Of a stretch of 64,000 nucleotides of DNA, positions 9,085 to 18,892 are shown piece by piece (the stretch's first letter is position 1; each line of letters begins with the position of its first letter). The notes below the pieces were generated by a model that did no database searches, was not told the origin of the DNA, and saw only the letters and a list, made by a program, of their open reading frames with translations. Position numbers and translations under genes: made by a program. The stretch spans positions 1 to 64,000 of the forward strand of contig NZ_JARXWG010000001.1 in assembly GCF_029893105.1 (NCBI RefSeq), given 5' to 3'. The stretch comes from Parabacteroides sp. PF5-9 (GTDB lineage Bacteria > Bacteroidota > Bacteroidia > Bacteroidales > Tannerellaceae).

Positions 9085-9168
9085 AATTATAAATTATAAA
9101 TTATGAATTATAAATTAAGAGAACAATTCCCAGTGGGTGTTATCACTTATAATTTATAATTTACAATT
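9085..9168. repeat. Inverted 7-bp AT-rich tandem repeats inside the rnf operon
   Basis: Between rnfC and rnfD, AATTATA-type units are repeated more than four times (9085-9117). The complementary units TATAATT, TATAATT and TACAATT follow at 9148-9168. The two blocks can pair into a long AU hairpin around the 30-base spacer. This is the only sizeable gap between subunit genes of the operon. Confidence 0.75.
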
Positions 9169-9178
9169 AACATTTCAT

Positions 9179-10135
9179 ATGAGTAACTTATACGTATCTC
9201 CTTCGCCGCATATCCATAGTGGTGACAGTATAGACAAAAACATGTACGGTGTATTGATTGCCCTTATTCCGGCATTATTGGTCTCACTGTACTATTTCGG
9301 ACTGGGAGCGCTTATTGTGACCGTCGTATCGGTTGTTTCCTGTATGCTTTTTGAATACCTGATTCAGAAGTTCCTGATGAAACAAACACCTACCTTATCT
9401 GATGGATCGGCGCTACTGACCGGTCTCTTATTGGCATTTAATTTACCGTCAAATCTTCCGGTATGGATTATCATTATCGGCGCACTGGCCGCTATCGGGA
9501 TCGGGAAAATGTCTTTCGGCGGATTAGGAAACAATATCTTTAATCCGGCACTGGTCGGACGTGTATTCCTGTTGATCTCTTTCCCGGCACAGATGACGAC
9601 CTGGCCGTTGCCCGGTCATTTGCCGATGAATTACGCAGACGCAGAGACAGGAGCTACCATCCTTTCTGCCATGCAATACACCAGTTCCGGATTACCGACC
9701 TATACCGATATGTTATTAGGGAATATGGGAGGAAGCCTTGGGGAGGTCGGTGCTATTGCCTTAATCTTAGGATTGATCTTCTTACTTGTACGTAAAATCA
9801 TTACCTGGCATATTCCGGTTTCCATTCTATTGACCGTGTTGGTTTTTACCGGCATTATGCATGGTGTTAATCCGGATAAATATGTGAATCCTTTGATCCA
9901 TCTACTCTCCGGTGGATTATTATTGGGAGCGATTTTTATGGCGACCGATTATGTCACTTCCCCTTTAAGTAAAAAAGGGATGTTGATCTATGGAGTGGGT
10001 ATCGGTATTCTGACGACAGTGATCCGTCTTTGGGGATCCTATCCGGAAGGGATGTCGTTCGCGATTCTGATTATGAATGCCTTTACTCCACTGATCAATA
10101 ATTATGTCAAACCTAAACATTTCGGAGGGAAATAA
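9179..10135 (+). CDS. rnfD: Rnf complex subunit D
   Basis: An integral membrane subunit of about 318 residues and 8-10 helices that bears a covalently bound FMN; the attachment motif is TGAT with Thr160 (in DAETGATILSA). It is a core part of the ion-translocating path. The ATG at 9179 gives the typical start MSNLYVSPSPHIH. A longer frame from 9137 would translate the AT-rich repeat and is rejected. It is followed 2 bp later by rnfG. Confidence 0.94.
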   Translation: MSNLYVSPSPHIHSGDSIDKNMYGVLIALIPALLVSLYYFGLGALIVTVVSVVSCMLFEYLIQKFLMKQTPTLSDGSALLTGLLLAFNLPSNLPVWIIIIGALAAIGIGKMSFGGLGNNIFNPALVGRVFLLISFPAQMTTWPLPGHLPMNYADAETGATILSAMQYTSSGLPTYTDMLLGNMGGSLGEVGAIALILGLIFLLVRKIITWHIPVSILLTVLVFTGIMHGVNPDKYVNPLIHLLSGGLLLGAIFMATDYVTSPLSKKGMLIYGVGIGILTTVIRLWGSYPEGMSFAILIMNAFTPLINNYVKPKHFGGK

Positions 10136-10137
10136 GT

Positions 10138-10833
10138 ATGGGAAAATTAAAATCGACATTGCCAAATATGCTTCTTTCGCTGACGATTATCTGTTTGTCG
10201 GCAGGAGCGATCTTAGCAGGAGTAAATAAATTGACCACCGAACCGATCGCTTTATCTAAAGCGGCCGCTTTGGAAAATGCCATCCGGGAAGTGACCCCTT
10301 CGTATGATAACAACCCCTTGGAAGAGGCGTATAAAGCAGTCACCTCCGAGGGAGATTCACTCCTCATCTATCCGGCAACCAAAGAGGGGCAACCGGTTGG
10401 AGTAGCCGTGGAGAGTTATACCATGAATGGTTTCAGTGGAGAGATCCGGATCATCGTCGGATTTGATCAGGCAGGAGCCATTGTTAACTACTCCGTTCTC
10501 CAGCATGCCGAAACTCCAGGATTAGGATCAAAAATGCAGGAATGGTTTCGCACAGATAAAAACAATCAGAATATTATAGGGCGTTCGCTGGCCAATGGGA
10601 ATCTCTCCGTTTCAAAAGACGGAGGTGACGTTGACGCAATCACTGCCTCAACAATTACCAGCCGTGCTTTTTTACAGGCTGTAAACAGTGCTTATAGCGC
10701 ATATAAAGGAACGGACGGTTCAACCGGAGCTACGACAAATGCTGAGGAGGTTGATTCCGTAACAGAAGCCACACCTGAAGCAAATCAGGCTGACTCAACA
10801 AAAACAGAAGAAGGAGGAGCAGAAAATGAATAA
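10138..10833 (+). CDS. rnfG: Rnf complex subunit G
   Basis: A 231-residue subunit with one N-terminal membrane helix (residues 9-29) and an extracytoplasmic FMN-binding domain. The flavinylation motif DAITASTITS has Thr172 as the likely attachment residue. Conserved HAETPGLG (about 123-130) also fits the family. The last 40 residues form an acidic, low-complexity tail (Thr/Glu/Ala), longer than in many relatives. It overlaps rnfE by 8 bp. Confidence 0.94.
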   Translation: MGKLKSTLPNMLLSLTIICLSAGAILAGVNKLTTEPIALSKAAALENAIREVTPSYDNNPLEEAYKAVTSEGDSLLIYPATKEGQPVGVAVESYTMNGFSGEIRIIVGFDQAGAIVNYSVLQHAETPGLGSKMQEWFRTDKNNQNIIGRSLANGNLSVSKDGGDVDAITASTITSRAFLQAVNSAYSAYKGTDGSTGATTNAEEVDSVTEATPEANQADSTKTEEGGAENE

Positions 10834-11410
10834 CTGGAAAATACTTGTAAACGGTATCCTGAAAGAGAATCCGGTCTTTGTGTTACTACTGGGAATGTGT
10901 CCTACCTTAGGAACCACCTCTTCCGCAATTAACGGTATGAGCATGGGGCTGGCCACTATGTTTGTTTTAATATGCTCAAACTTCGTGATCTCATTATTGA
11001 AAAACTTAATCCCCGACCAGGTACGTATACCGGCTTATATTGTGGTAATAGCCACCTTCGTAACGGTTGTACAAATGTCGATGGAGGCCTATCTTCCTTC
11101 CTTGTATGCCAGTCTGGGGCTGTTTATCCCGCTGATTGTCGTAAACTGTATCGTTTTAGGACGTGCGGAAGCTTTTGCGGCAAAGAATAATGTAATCCCC
11201 TCCATGTTCGACGGAATAGGTATCGGATTGGGATTCACCCTGGCTTTAACCCTATTAGGCGCTACACGCGAACTGTTCGGAACAGGGAAATTCTTCGGCC
11301 TATCCCTGATGCCCGAAGAGTACGGATCATTGATTTTTGTATTGGCTCCCGGTGCCTTTATAGCATTGGGTTATCTGATCGCGATCGTAAATAAATTAAG
11401 GAATGCATAA
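10826..11410 (+). CDS. rnfE: Rnf complex subunit E
   Basis: A 194-residue integral membrane protein with about six helices, homologous to RnfA and to NqrD. The conserved segments LGMCPTLGTTSSAINGMSMG and GRAEAFAAKN identify it; the invariant Cys in GMCP takes part in a membrane-embedded iron-sulfur site shared with RnfA. It overlaps rnfG and is followed 11 bp later by rnfA. Confidence 0.94.
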   Translation: MNNWKILVNGILKENPVFVLLLGMCPTLGTTSSAINGMSMGLATMFVLICSNFVISLLKNLIPDQVRIPAYIVVIATFVTVVQMSMEAYLPSLYASLGLFIPLIVVNCIVLGRAEAFAAKNNVIPSMFDGIGIGLGFTLALTLLGATRELFGTGKFFGLSLMPEEYGSLIFVLAPGAFIALGYLIAIVNKLRNA

Positions 11411-11421
11411 TTGACACAAGG

Positions 11422-11997
11422 ATGGAATATTTTATCATTTTTATTACAGCAGTCTTTGTAAATAATATCGTACTGTCCCAGTTCTTGGGAATCTGTCCTT
11501 TTCTTGGCGTATCCAAGAAAGTAGAAACAGCTGCAGGAATGGGTGCTGCGGTAACCTTTGTATTGACCATTGCTACGATTGTAACCTTTCTGATCCAGCA
11601 TTACCTGTTGAATCCTTTCGGATTAGGCTTTATGCAGACAATCAGTTTTATCCTGATCATTGCTTCACTGGTACAGATGGTCGAAATCGTACTGAAAAAG
11701 GTATCTCCCGCACTCTATCAGGCGTTAGGAGTCTTTTTGCCATTGATCACCACCAATTGCGCAATCTTGGGTGTTGCCATATTGGTTATCCAGAAAGATT
11801 TTAATTTACTACAGTCTGTTGTATATGCTATCTCTACCGCAATTGGATTTGCACTGGCCTTAATCATATTCGCCGGTATACGCGAACAACTGGAAATGAC
11901 TCATATCCCCAAAGGACTGAAAGGAATACCTATCGCCTTAATCACGGCCGGATTGCTGGCTATGGCTTTTATGGGATTCTCGGGAGTAGGACAATAA
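11422..11997 (+). CDS. rnfA: Rnf complex subunit A
   Basis: A 191-residue integral membrane subunit, paralogous to RnfE. NNIVLSQFLGICPFLGVSKK (residues 14-33) and TTNCAILG carry the two conserved cysteines. It completes the operon order rnfB-C-D-G-E-A usual for Bacteroidales. galE follows after 25 bp without an obvious terminator. Confidence 0.94.
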   Translation: MEYFIIFITAVFVNNIVLSQFLGICPFLGVSKKVETAAGMGAAVTFVLTIATIVTFLIQHYLLNPFGLGFMQTISFILIIASLVQMVEIVLKKVSPALYQALGVFLPLITTNCAILGVAILVIQKDFNLLQSVVYAISTAIGFALALIIFAGIREQLEMTHIPKGLKGIPIALITAGLLAMAFMGFSGVGQ

Positions 11998-12022
11998 GTC
12001 TCTAACAAAAACAAGAAACCAA

Positions 12023-13057
12023 ATGAAAACGAAAATATTAGTCACCGGTGGCACAGGTTATATCGGTTCGCATACCGTCGTTGAACTGCAAAATGCAGGG
12101 TACGAAGTAATCATTATCGATAATCTGTCGAATTCGACGATAGAGGTATTAGACGGTATTGAAAAAATTACCAACAAACGCCCTATCTTCATCCAAATGG
12201 ATCTGAATGATAAGGTGGGTCTTCAACAGGTGTTTTCCTCACACGCAGATATAAAAGGGATCATCCATTTTGCCGCAAGTAAAGCAGTAGGGGAATCCGT
12301 TTACAAACCGCTTTTATACTATCGGAATAATATCGTGACCTTACTTAACCTGCTTGATCTGATGCCTGAGGCGGGAGTTGAAGGGATTGTTTTCTCCTCC
12401 TCCTGTACGGTGTATGGACAACCCGATATCCTTCCGGTAACAGAAGATGCCCCCATTAAACCGGCACTTTCTCCGTATGGAAACAGCAAACAGATCAATG
12501 AAGAAATTATCCGTGATACCATTTATGCCGGACTGCCTTTCAAAAGTATCATCCTACGCTATTTCAATCCGATAGGGGCACACCCTTCTGCCGAAATAGG
12601 TGAACTGCCAAACGGCGTTCCGCAAAATCTGGTTCCTTTTATCACACAGACAGCCATGGGCATACGCCAGGAGTTAAGTGTTTTCGGTGATGATTACAAT
12701 ACCCCCGACGGCTCATGCATCCGCGACTACATCCATGTGGTCGATCTGGCAAAAGCACATGTAACAGCTATCGACCGTCTGTTGACAAATAAGTCGGAGG
12801 AACGTCTGGAAATCTTCAATCTGGGAACAGGTATCGGTGTATCCGTTTTAGAGCTTCTCTCAACCTTTGAAAAAGAGACCGGAGTAAAAGTACCCTATAA
12901 GATCGTCGAACGCCGTGAAGGCGATATAGAGCAGGTCTGGGCCGATCCTAAACACGCCAATGAGGTTTTGGGATGGACAGCGAAAGAGTCTGTCGGCAGC
13001 ACCCTATTATCAGCTTGGAACTGGCAAAAACGGCTTCGTGAACGAGGCATCCAATAA
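12023..13057 (+). CDS. galE: UDP-glucose 4-epimerase
   Basis: A 344-residue extended short-chain dehydrogenase that interconverts UDP-glucose and UDP-galactose with bound NAD+. The N-terminal GGTGYIGSHT binds NAD, Ser-Ser-Ser-Cys-Thr near residue 130 and YGNSK (Tyr-x-x-x-Lys) near residue 155 form the catalytic site, and NPIGAHPSAEIGE is typical of GalE. It is 25 bp behind rnfA and probably shares its transcript, although the pathway is unrelated. An inverted repeat at 13062-13109 follows. Confidence 0.93.
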   Translation: MKTKILVTGGTGYIGSHTVVELQNAGYEVIIIDNLSNSTIEVLDGIEKITNKRPIFIQMDLNDKVGLQQVFSSHADIKGIIHFAASKAVGESVYKPLLYYRNNIVTLLNLLDLMPEAGVEGIVFSSSCTVYGQPDILPVTEDAPIKPALSPYGNSKQINEEIIRDTIYAGLPFKSIILRYFNPIGAHPSAEIGELPNGVPQNLVPFITQTAMGIRQELSVFGDDYNTPDGSCIRDYIHVVDLAKAHVTAIDRLLTNKSEERLEIFNLGTGIGVSVLELLSTFEKETGVKVPYKIVERREGDIEQVWADPKHANEVLGWTAKESVGSTLLSAWNWQKRLRERGIQ

Positions 13058-13061
13058 TGCA

Positions 13062-13109
13062 AAGTAGTCAAGTAGAAGAATCGTATTATTCGTAGCTACT
13101 TGACTACTT
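13062..13109. terminator. Long inverted repeat between convergent galE and the efflux operon
   Basis: AAGTAGTCAAGTAG (13062-13075) is perfectly complementary to CTACTTGACTACTT (13096-13109), with a 20-base loop. It lies between two convergent operons and can act as a bidirectional stop, although no strong T-run follows directly on the plus strand. Confidence 0.6.
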
Positions 13110-13122
13110 CAACTACTTATTT

Positions 13123-14514
13123 TTATAATTGACCCACCGCTTTCAGGTATTCCGTTTTACTGACTTCCAGTTTAGCTTGTGCATTTACATGATCAGCATT
13201 GGCCTTTTGCCATAACGCCTGTGCTTCCAGGTAATCAGCAAGGGTTTCCATCCCTTTGTCATATTGATTTTTACTTAACCGCATATGTTCTTCTGCCTGC
13301 TGAATGGAACGGGAGGTCAGTTCGGTTTCAAATTCCGCTTCATCAAGTGCATGCTGTGCCTGAGCGACTTGCAGTGTCATTTTTTCTTCAACATCGAGCC
13401 GCTGAAGTTCAGCCATCTTTTCCTCCAGACGAGCCGACCGGACTTTATTCCTCCCCTTCCCCCATTCAAATAGTGGAACGCTGACAGAAACCAATGCAGA
13501 AAATCCACCTTTAGAAACCATCTTTTCATCATTCAACCGCAATCCATCCAGATAATTGTATCCGACCCTCAACCCGACAGTTGGCAGATAGTCACCACGC
13601 GTAAGACGTGTTTCCTGTTTTTTCAGATCGATCTGTTGGGAAAGAAGAAGGTATTCGGGACGATTAACGATATCCGCTCCCGGTAGTTCATCTAAAGCCG
13701 ATCGGCTGTTCTCCGGAAAAGAACCGGAAAGTTCTAATTCGGTATCCAATGGAAAACCGATGATCTGACACAGATTCATCCGGGCAAGCCGGATCGCATT
13801 TTCCGCACGGCGCAACTGCAGGTCGGCCTCATTGAGTTTGACCTGTACCTTCAACAGATCATTCCGTTGTTTTAGCCCGACATGATAGGCATTCTCCACA
13901 TTTCGTAACAATTCACCGACAACCTCTTTATACGCCTCTGCCGTTGTATGTAATTCGCGCACCTGAATATAGGTCCAGTACGCCCGGTCTGTCTCCAGAA
14001 TGATCTCCGTCCGGGTCAGTTCCTGGTTCGTTTGCGACATTTCCCGGCCAATCTGCGACATACGGTAAGCCGCCATGATCTTCCCTCCGGCAAAAAGAGG
14101 CTGCTCCAGTTGCACTCCGGCCATCGCTGTTTTATTCAGACTAAACTCTATCGGCGTATCAGGCATAAATGCATATTGGTTGAAGATCGGATTGGCTTCT
14201 GTTCCGGGAATAAGATTCGGAATAAGATTCCCTGATTCATCCGGTACAAAAGTTGGTAGATACCCTCCGGGAATAGAAAAATCGGATTTCGAGGAGGCGA
14301 GATAATACATTCCCGAAGCAGAAAACTTAGGTAAGAAATTGGCTCGGTATGCTTTGACTTCCAATGCGGATTTCTCCGTCTGTCTCCCGGATATCGCGAC
14401 CTGTTTATTATGTGCCAAGGCCATTTCACGACATTGTTCCAAATTAAAAACCTGTTGCGCCTGCACCGTAACAGAGAGGACATAACAACTCAAAAACAAA
14501 ACAATATATTTCAT
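13123..14514 (-). CDS. TolC-family outer-membrane efflux protein
   Basis: A 463-residue channel with a signal peptide ending in TVQAQ (about residue 20) followed by two OEP repeats of long alpha-helical segments separated by beta strands. It is the third gene of an adaptor-permease-channel operon, 5 bp after the permease gene. It provides the outer-membrane exit duct for the RND pump. The lack of an N-terminal lipobox is usual for TolC-like rather than OprM-like members. Confidence 0.9.
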   Translation of the reverse strand: MKYIVLFLSCYVLSVTVQAQQVFNLEQCREMALAHNKQVAISGRQTEKSALEVKAYRANFLPKFSASGMYYLASSKSDFSIPGGYLPTFVPDESGNLIPNLIPGTEANPIFNQYAFMPDTPIEFSLNKTAMAGVQLEQPLFAGGKIMAAYRMSQIGREMSQTNQELTRTEIILETDRAYWTYIQVRELHTTAEAYKEVVGELLRNVENAYHVGLKQRNDLLKVQVKLNEADLQLRRAENAIRLARMNLCQIIGFPLDTELELSGSFPENSRSALDELPGADIVNRPEYLLLSQQIDLKKQETRLTRGDYLPTVGLRVGYNYLDGLRLNDEKMVSKGGFSALVSVSVPLFEWGKGRNKVRSARLEEKMAELQRLDVEEKMTLQVAQAQHALDEAEFETELTSRSIQQAEEHMRLSKNQYDKGMETLADYLEAQALWQKANADHVNAQAKLEVSKTEYLKAVGQL

Positions 14515-14519
14515 GGAGA

Positions 14520-17500
14520 TTATTCTTTATCAGATTGAACATGAATACCAAAAAATACGGCATAGAGAACCGGAATGAAAAGTAAAATAATCAACGTCCC
14601 AACTAACAATCCACCCATAATGGTCACCGCCAGCGAACCGAACATATCATCCGAGATAAGCGGTATCATCCCTAAGATCGTTGTAAGCGAGGCCATCATC
14701 ACCGGGCGAAAACGACTCGACGAACTATCCAATAATGCCTTGACCGGCTCTACACCCGATGTCAGCTGCAAATGGATTTCGTCCATCAATACAATTCCGT
14801 TTTTGACCATCATACCGATAAGACCCAATACCCCCACAATCGCAACAAATCCGAAAGTCTTACCGGAAAGAAGCATTGCGCCAACTACCCCGATACAGAC
14901 AAGAGGTATACAACAGAAAATAATCGCCGGTTTACGATAATCCTTGAAGAGCATAATCAGAATCGCAATCATCAGAATGATCGCCAAAGGGAAGTTTGCA
15001 AACAGATATTTCGTCGCCTGTCCGCTTGCTTTACTTTCGCCTTCCCACTGCAAACTATATCCGGTAGGCAACGGGATAGCCTCTACCTGTTTGAGGATAC
15101 TCTGCCGCACCTCTTCCGCACCATATCCCGATAGGGTGTTGCATTGTGCACGCATAGCCCGTTGCCCGTTATAACGCACTACGACGGGATCTTCCCATAT
15201 CAACCGGATACCATTTGTCGCCTGGCTTAACGGTATTGTCCGCAGCATGCTCTCAAGTAAGTCTTCTTCCGAAAGACTACCGGTGATAAGTCCTTGCATC
15301 GTCTGTTTATCGAGCTGTTGCAAAGGAGGAATCATACTGAACACCGGTGTATTTTCCAAAGACTCGACCGGACGGCCATCTGCATCCACACATTTCAGAT
15401 AAATTGTCCGGCTGTATTGCCCTTCGTAAAAGGTGGTCACAGGTATACCTCCCGTAGCGGAAAGCACCGAGAGTCCCACATCCGATCGACTTAAGCCGAT
15501 ATTACGCGCAACAGGTTGATTGTAGTCAATCATCAATACCGGAGACTCCGGCTCCCAATCATTCCGAACCAATAGAGTGCCGGGAGCCTCAAGCATAATC
15601 GCCTCGGCCTGTGCAGTAAGTTCTTTCAACACGGCAGGATCAGGTCCATTAAACTGTACCTCGATCGGATACTTTTTATACATCAGGTTATACCGTTTGA
15701 TACGCACATACGCCTCCGGATAATTGGCTGTCAGATATTCCTGTATTTCATCAATAGAAGCGACCAACGCTTTGGATGAGACATAATCGACAATCAACTC
15801 GCCATACGACAGTGAAGGATCAGCAATACTCCGAACCAGGTTATAACGGCTCGGTGTTCCGCCAATGGATGTTGCAACATGCGTCACATCATCACGTTTC
15901 AATAGATAGTGTTCGATCGCTGCCAGTTCGGCTTTCACCTGTGTACTGTTCGATCCTTCCGGCAGTTTATATTCGATATAGAGTTGATCATAGTCGAGGT
16001 CAGGGAAAAATCCCTGCGGCAAAAAACGATAACAGAAAGCGCTGGCGGCAACCAATGCGACAGCAGCCAATATAGTCATTGTTTTATGCCTCAACGACCA
16101 GAACAAAACACGACGCAATACCTGATAATATTTACTTCCGTAAGGATCGGCATTTATTCCATCCGATTGAGGGCGTAACATCCGGTCGGCATTAATAGGC
16201 ACCTGCGTCAAGGCTAATATCCAGCTGAGCAGCAATGATACGGCCAATACGATAAACAGATCATGCACATAAATCCCCGCCGTATCCGGTGAAAGAAAGA
16301 TCGGGAAAAAGGCCAGTATCGCAATGATCGTTGCACCAAGCAGTGGAATAGCTGTTTTGCGACCGATATTTGTCAGCGCCTCTTGCCGGGACAACCCCCG
16401 CTTCAGATCAACCAGAATCCCATCGACAATCACGATTGCATTATCCACAAGCATCCCCATCGCAAGGACAAACGAAGCCAATGAGACCCGTTGTAAGGTT
16501 CCGTCGAACATATTCAAGACAAGGAAAGAACCGAATACAATAATAACAAGACTTATACCGATAATCAGCCCACTCTTGAAACCCATTGTAAAAATCAGTA
16601 CCAGAATAACAATAAAAACCGACTCCACCAGGTTGAGTAGGAAAGTATTGATTGCCGTACTCACCCGGTCGGGTTGAAAAAATACTTTATGAAACGCTAT
16701 GCCGGCCGGAATACGTGTCTCCTTTATCTCTTCCAGTCTGGTCTCAACCAATTGACCCAACTTAGTGACATCTGTGCCGCTCTGTGCCGAAATAGAGATC
16801 CCCAAAGCTTTCAACCCATCATACCGGAACTCATTGCGTACAGGATCTTCATAATCCAACGTGATCCGAGCAATATCTTTTAATCGAAGTTGATCTTCCT
16901 CATGTCCTTGCAGAATAAGGTTTTCAATATCCTTGACCTCCTTGTAACGATCGTTTACCGAAACACGCAATCGTTTGAAGTCGCTCTCATAATAACCCGA
17001 ATAGATAATCTGGTTCTGCCCGTTCAGGGTAGAGAGCACTTCAGCCGGATGTACACCCAGGTTAGCCATCTGATCCTGAAACATTTCGATATGAATACAC
17101 TCATTCCGTTTGCCGTAAATCTCTACCCGTGAAATGCCGGCAATATCTAATAGTTCACGTTTCGCCAGTTCGGCATAATCATTCAATTCACGGTCTGAGA
17201 AGCCATCGGAGGTAATCGCGAAAAACATACCATAGACATCCCCGAAATCGTCCTTCACTTGTGAAGTCCCGGCACCGTCGGGCAGTTGCGCTTGCACATC
17301 GGAGACTTTCCGCCGCAACATATCCCAATGTTGTTCGATCTCCTCATTCCCTACCGTCGTGACCAACTCCACCGTGATCATCGACACATCATTCATCGAA
17401 CGGCTCTGTACATTATCCACATTAGGCATCGAACGGATACTCTTCTCCAACAAATCGGTCACTTCCAATTCTACTTGATGTGCCGAAGCACCGGGGTAAG

Positions 17501-17651
17501 TGGTGATTACCATTGCCTGTTTCACCCGGATCTCCGGATCTTCCAGCTTGCTCATATCATAAAACGACAAGACTCCTCCTACCACTAACACGGCGATCAG
17601 GAAATAGATCAATTTTTTATTGTTGAGCGCCCAACGACTTACATCTATCAT
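14520..17651 (-). CDS. RND efflux transporter permease (AcrB/HAE1-like)
   Basis: A 1043-residue inner-membrane pump with 12 predicted helices and two large periplasmic loops, the normal RND length. The helix-4 motif reads MLVDNAIVIVD, with Asn where AcrB has the second Asp of its proton relay; this variant is common in the phylum. Helix 10 keeps the essential Lys in MMVKNGIVLMDE. It overlaps the adaptor gene by 4 bp. Substrates are probably drugs, bile compounds or other amphiphiles; this is inference from the family. Confidence 0.93.
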   Translation of the reverse strand: MIDVSRWALNNKKLIYFLIAVLVVGGVLSFYDMSKLEDPEIRVKQAMVITTYPGASAHQVELEVTDLLEKSIRSMPNVDNVQSRSMNDVSMITVELVTTVGNEEIEQHWDMLRRKVSDVQAQLPDGAGTSQVKDDFGDVYGMFFAITSDGFSDRELNDYAELAKRELLDIAGISRVEIYGKRNECIHIEMFQDQMANLGVHPAEVLSTLNGQNQIIYSGYYESDFKRLRVSVNDRYKEVKDIENLILQGHEEDQLRLKDIARITLDYEDPVRNEFRYDGLKALGISISAQSGTDVTKLGQLVETRLEEIKETRIPAGIAFHKVFFQPDRVSTAINTFLLNLVESVFIVILVLIFTMGFKSGLIIGISLVIIVFGSFLVLNMFDGTLQRVSLASFVLAMGMLVDNAIVIVDGILVDLKRGLSRQEALTNIGRKTAIPLLGATIIAILAFFPIFLSPDTAGIYVHDLFIVLAVSLLLSWILALTQVPINADRMLRPQSDGINADPYGSKYYQVLRRVLFWSLRHKTMTILAAVALVAASAFCYRFLPQGFFPDLDYDQLYIEYKLPEGSNSTQVKAELAAIEHYLLKRDDVTHVATSIGGTPSRYNLVRSIADPSLSYGELIVDYVSSKALVASIDEIQEYLTANYPEAYVRIKRYNLMYKKYPIEVQFNGPDPAVLKELTAQAEAIMLEAPGTLLVRNDWEPESPVLMIDYNQPVARNIGLSRSDVGLSVLSATGGIPVTTFYEGQYSRTIYLKCVDADGRPVESLENTPVFSMIPPLQQLDKQTMQGLITGSLSEEDLLESMLRTIPLSQATNGIRLIWEDPVVVRYNGQRAMRAQCNTLSGYGAEEVRQSILKQVEAIPLPTGYSLQWEGESKASGQATKYLFANFPLAIILMIAILIMLFKDYRKPAIIFCCIPLVCIGVVGAMLLSGKTFGFVAIVGVLGLIGMMVKNGIVLMDEIHLQLTSGVEPVKALLDSSSSRFRPVMMASLTTILGMIPLISDDMFGSLAVTIMGGLLVGTLIILLFIPVLYAVFFGIHVQSDKE

Positions 17652-18718
17652 AACAATCCTCCCACATTGGTTGATGATACCTGAGGCAGCGGTTTGACAA
17701 CCTGCCCTTCTTTAAGCGAATGAACTCCCGCCGTAACCACTATTTCACCCGGTCGTAATCCCTCTGAGATAACCACCATCCCATTGGTCTGTACATGCAT
17801 GGCTTTTACCCGGCGTACAGCGATCGTTCCGGAGCTCTCATTATAAACCCATACCGAACCATTTTCCCCTTGACCAAATAATGCCGTAAGCGGGATCAGG
17901 GTTAACATCGACTCTTTTTCCCGGTAATTCAACGTAACAGTAACACTCATCCCCGGCGTAGGTAAGGTCTGCCCGGCAATGGGTTTTATCACCAAACGCA
18001 TCGTATAGAGTTGATTCAGGTTGGCTTTTCGAGTGATTCCAGACAGTGTCAAAGGAAATGTTACTCCCGGAAAAATCTCGGAAGTGCAAGTATACGTATC
18101 AAACTCCTCCCGACGGATGTAATCGGATATCGGCAGACTAACTTCTACCTCCGGATACGTATTATTAATCAAAGCAACAACCGGCATTCCGGCACTTACA
18201 GTCTCACCAGCATCAAAAAGGCGTTTCTGTACATACCCGTCGAAAGGAGCGAGCAGACGGGTATCTGCCAATGCATTTTTATGAGCATGGTATTTGGCTG
18301 TGATCTGTTGCAGACCATACAATGCTTTTTCATAATCATTCGGACTGACACTCTCTTTTTCATACAGGGAGATCAGCCGTTCAGCCTCTCCTTTGATCCG
18401 GTTATATTCGGCTTCGGTTGCCGCCAATTGAATCTCATAATCCCGCGGATCAATCTCTGCCAGTAATTGCCCTTTGCGGACAGCTGTTCCGGCTTCCACC
18501 GGGACACGCAGCAATGTACCACCTACCCTGAAAGCCAGATTTACATCGGCCGAAGCTTTTACCTTCCCTGGAAAAGTCACCGAAAGTTCCTGCCCATAGA
18601 CCTTTACAGTATCAATCTTTATCGTTGCCACCACATTTTCTTTCTCTTTTCGCGAAGAACACGAAAACAAAAAAACACCAAGGATCAATATCCCGAACAA
18701 TCTCCATAACTGTTTCAT
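17648..18718 (-). CDS. RND efflux periplasmic adaptor lipoprotein
   Basis: A 356-residue membrane fusion protein with a lipoprotein signal (GVFLFSC, Cys20). A lipoyl-type segment (LRVPVEAGTAVRKGQLLAEID) comes next, then a short alpha-hairpin (about residues 95-150), a second lipoyl half (ARLLAPFDGYVQKRLFDAGE) and a C-terminal barrel. It links the permease to TolC. It is first in the operon and its start faces the AraC-type regulator gene across about 170 bp. Confidence 0.92.
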   Translation of the reverse strand: MKQLWRLFGILILGVFLFSCSSRKEKENVVATIKIDTVKVYGQELSVTFPGKVKASADVNLAFRVGGTLLRVPVEAGTAVRKGQLLAEIDPRDYEIQLAATEAEYNRIKGEAERLISLYEKESVSPNDYEKALYGLQQITAKYHAHKNALADTRLLAPFDGYVQKRLFDAGETVSAGMPVVALINNTYPEVEVSLPISDYIRREEFDTYTCTSEIFPGVTFPLTLSGITRKANLNQLYTMRLVIKPIAGQTLPTPGMSVTVTLNYREKESMLTLIPLTALFGQGENGSVWVYNESSGTIAVRRVKAMHVQTNGMVVISEGLRPGEIVVTAGVHSLKEGQVVKPLPQVSSTNVGGLL

Positions 18719-18751
18719 ACCTATTTAATTAATTATTAGTTAGCGTCGTTG

Positions 18752-18759
18752 CAAAATTA
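18752..18759 (-). promoter_or_regulatory. -7 box of the efflux operon
   Basis: On the minus strand the sequence reads TAATTTTG followed by C, a match to TAnnTTTG, 33 bp upstream of the adaptor start. No -33 TTTG at the right spacing was seen, which would fit an activator-dependent promoter. Confidence 0.55.
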
Positions 18760-18803
18760 GAGAGAATACAGCTGTGAATATGGTCCTTTTGATACAGTAA
18801 AAT

Positions 18804-18818
18804 GTTCCAATCAGGAAC
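18804..18818. promoter_or_regulatory. Candidate operator between efflux operon and AraC gene
   Basis: GTTCCAATCAGGAAC is a perfect inverted repeat of two 5-bp arms with a 5-bp spacer. It lies upstream of the efflux -7 box, where an AraC-type activator would bind. The assignment to the neighbouring regulator is inference. Confidence 0.4.
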
Positions 18819-18892
18819 AAATAATCGTATTTTACTTGGATATGATCAAAATAAATATCTATTTTGAAATTCAAACAGTTCAAACAGTCGAT

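Noticed and set aside
9137-9178. Longer rnfD start
   Set aside because: It would translate the inverted AT-rich repeat; the family N-terminus begins at the ATG at 9179.
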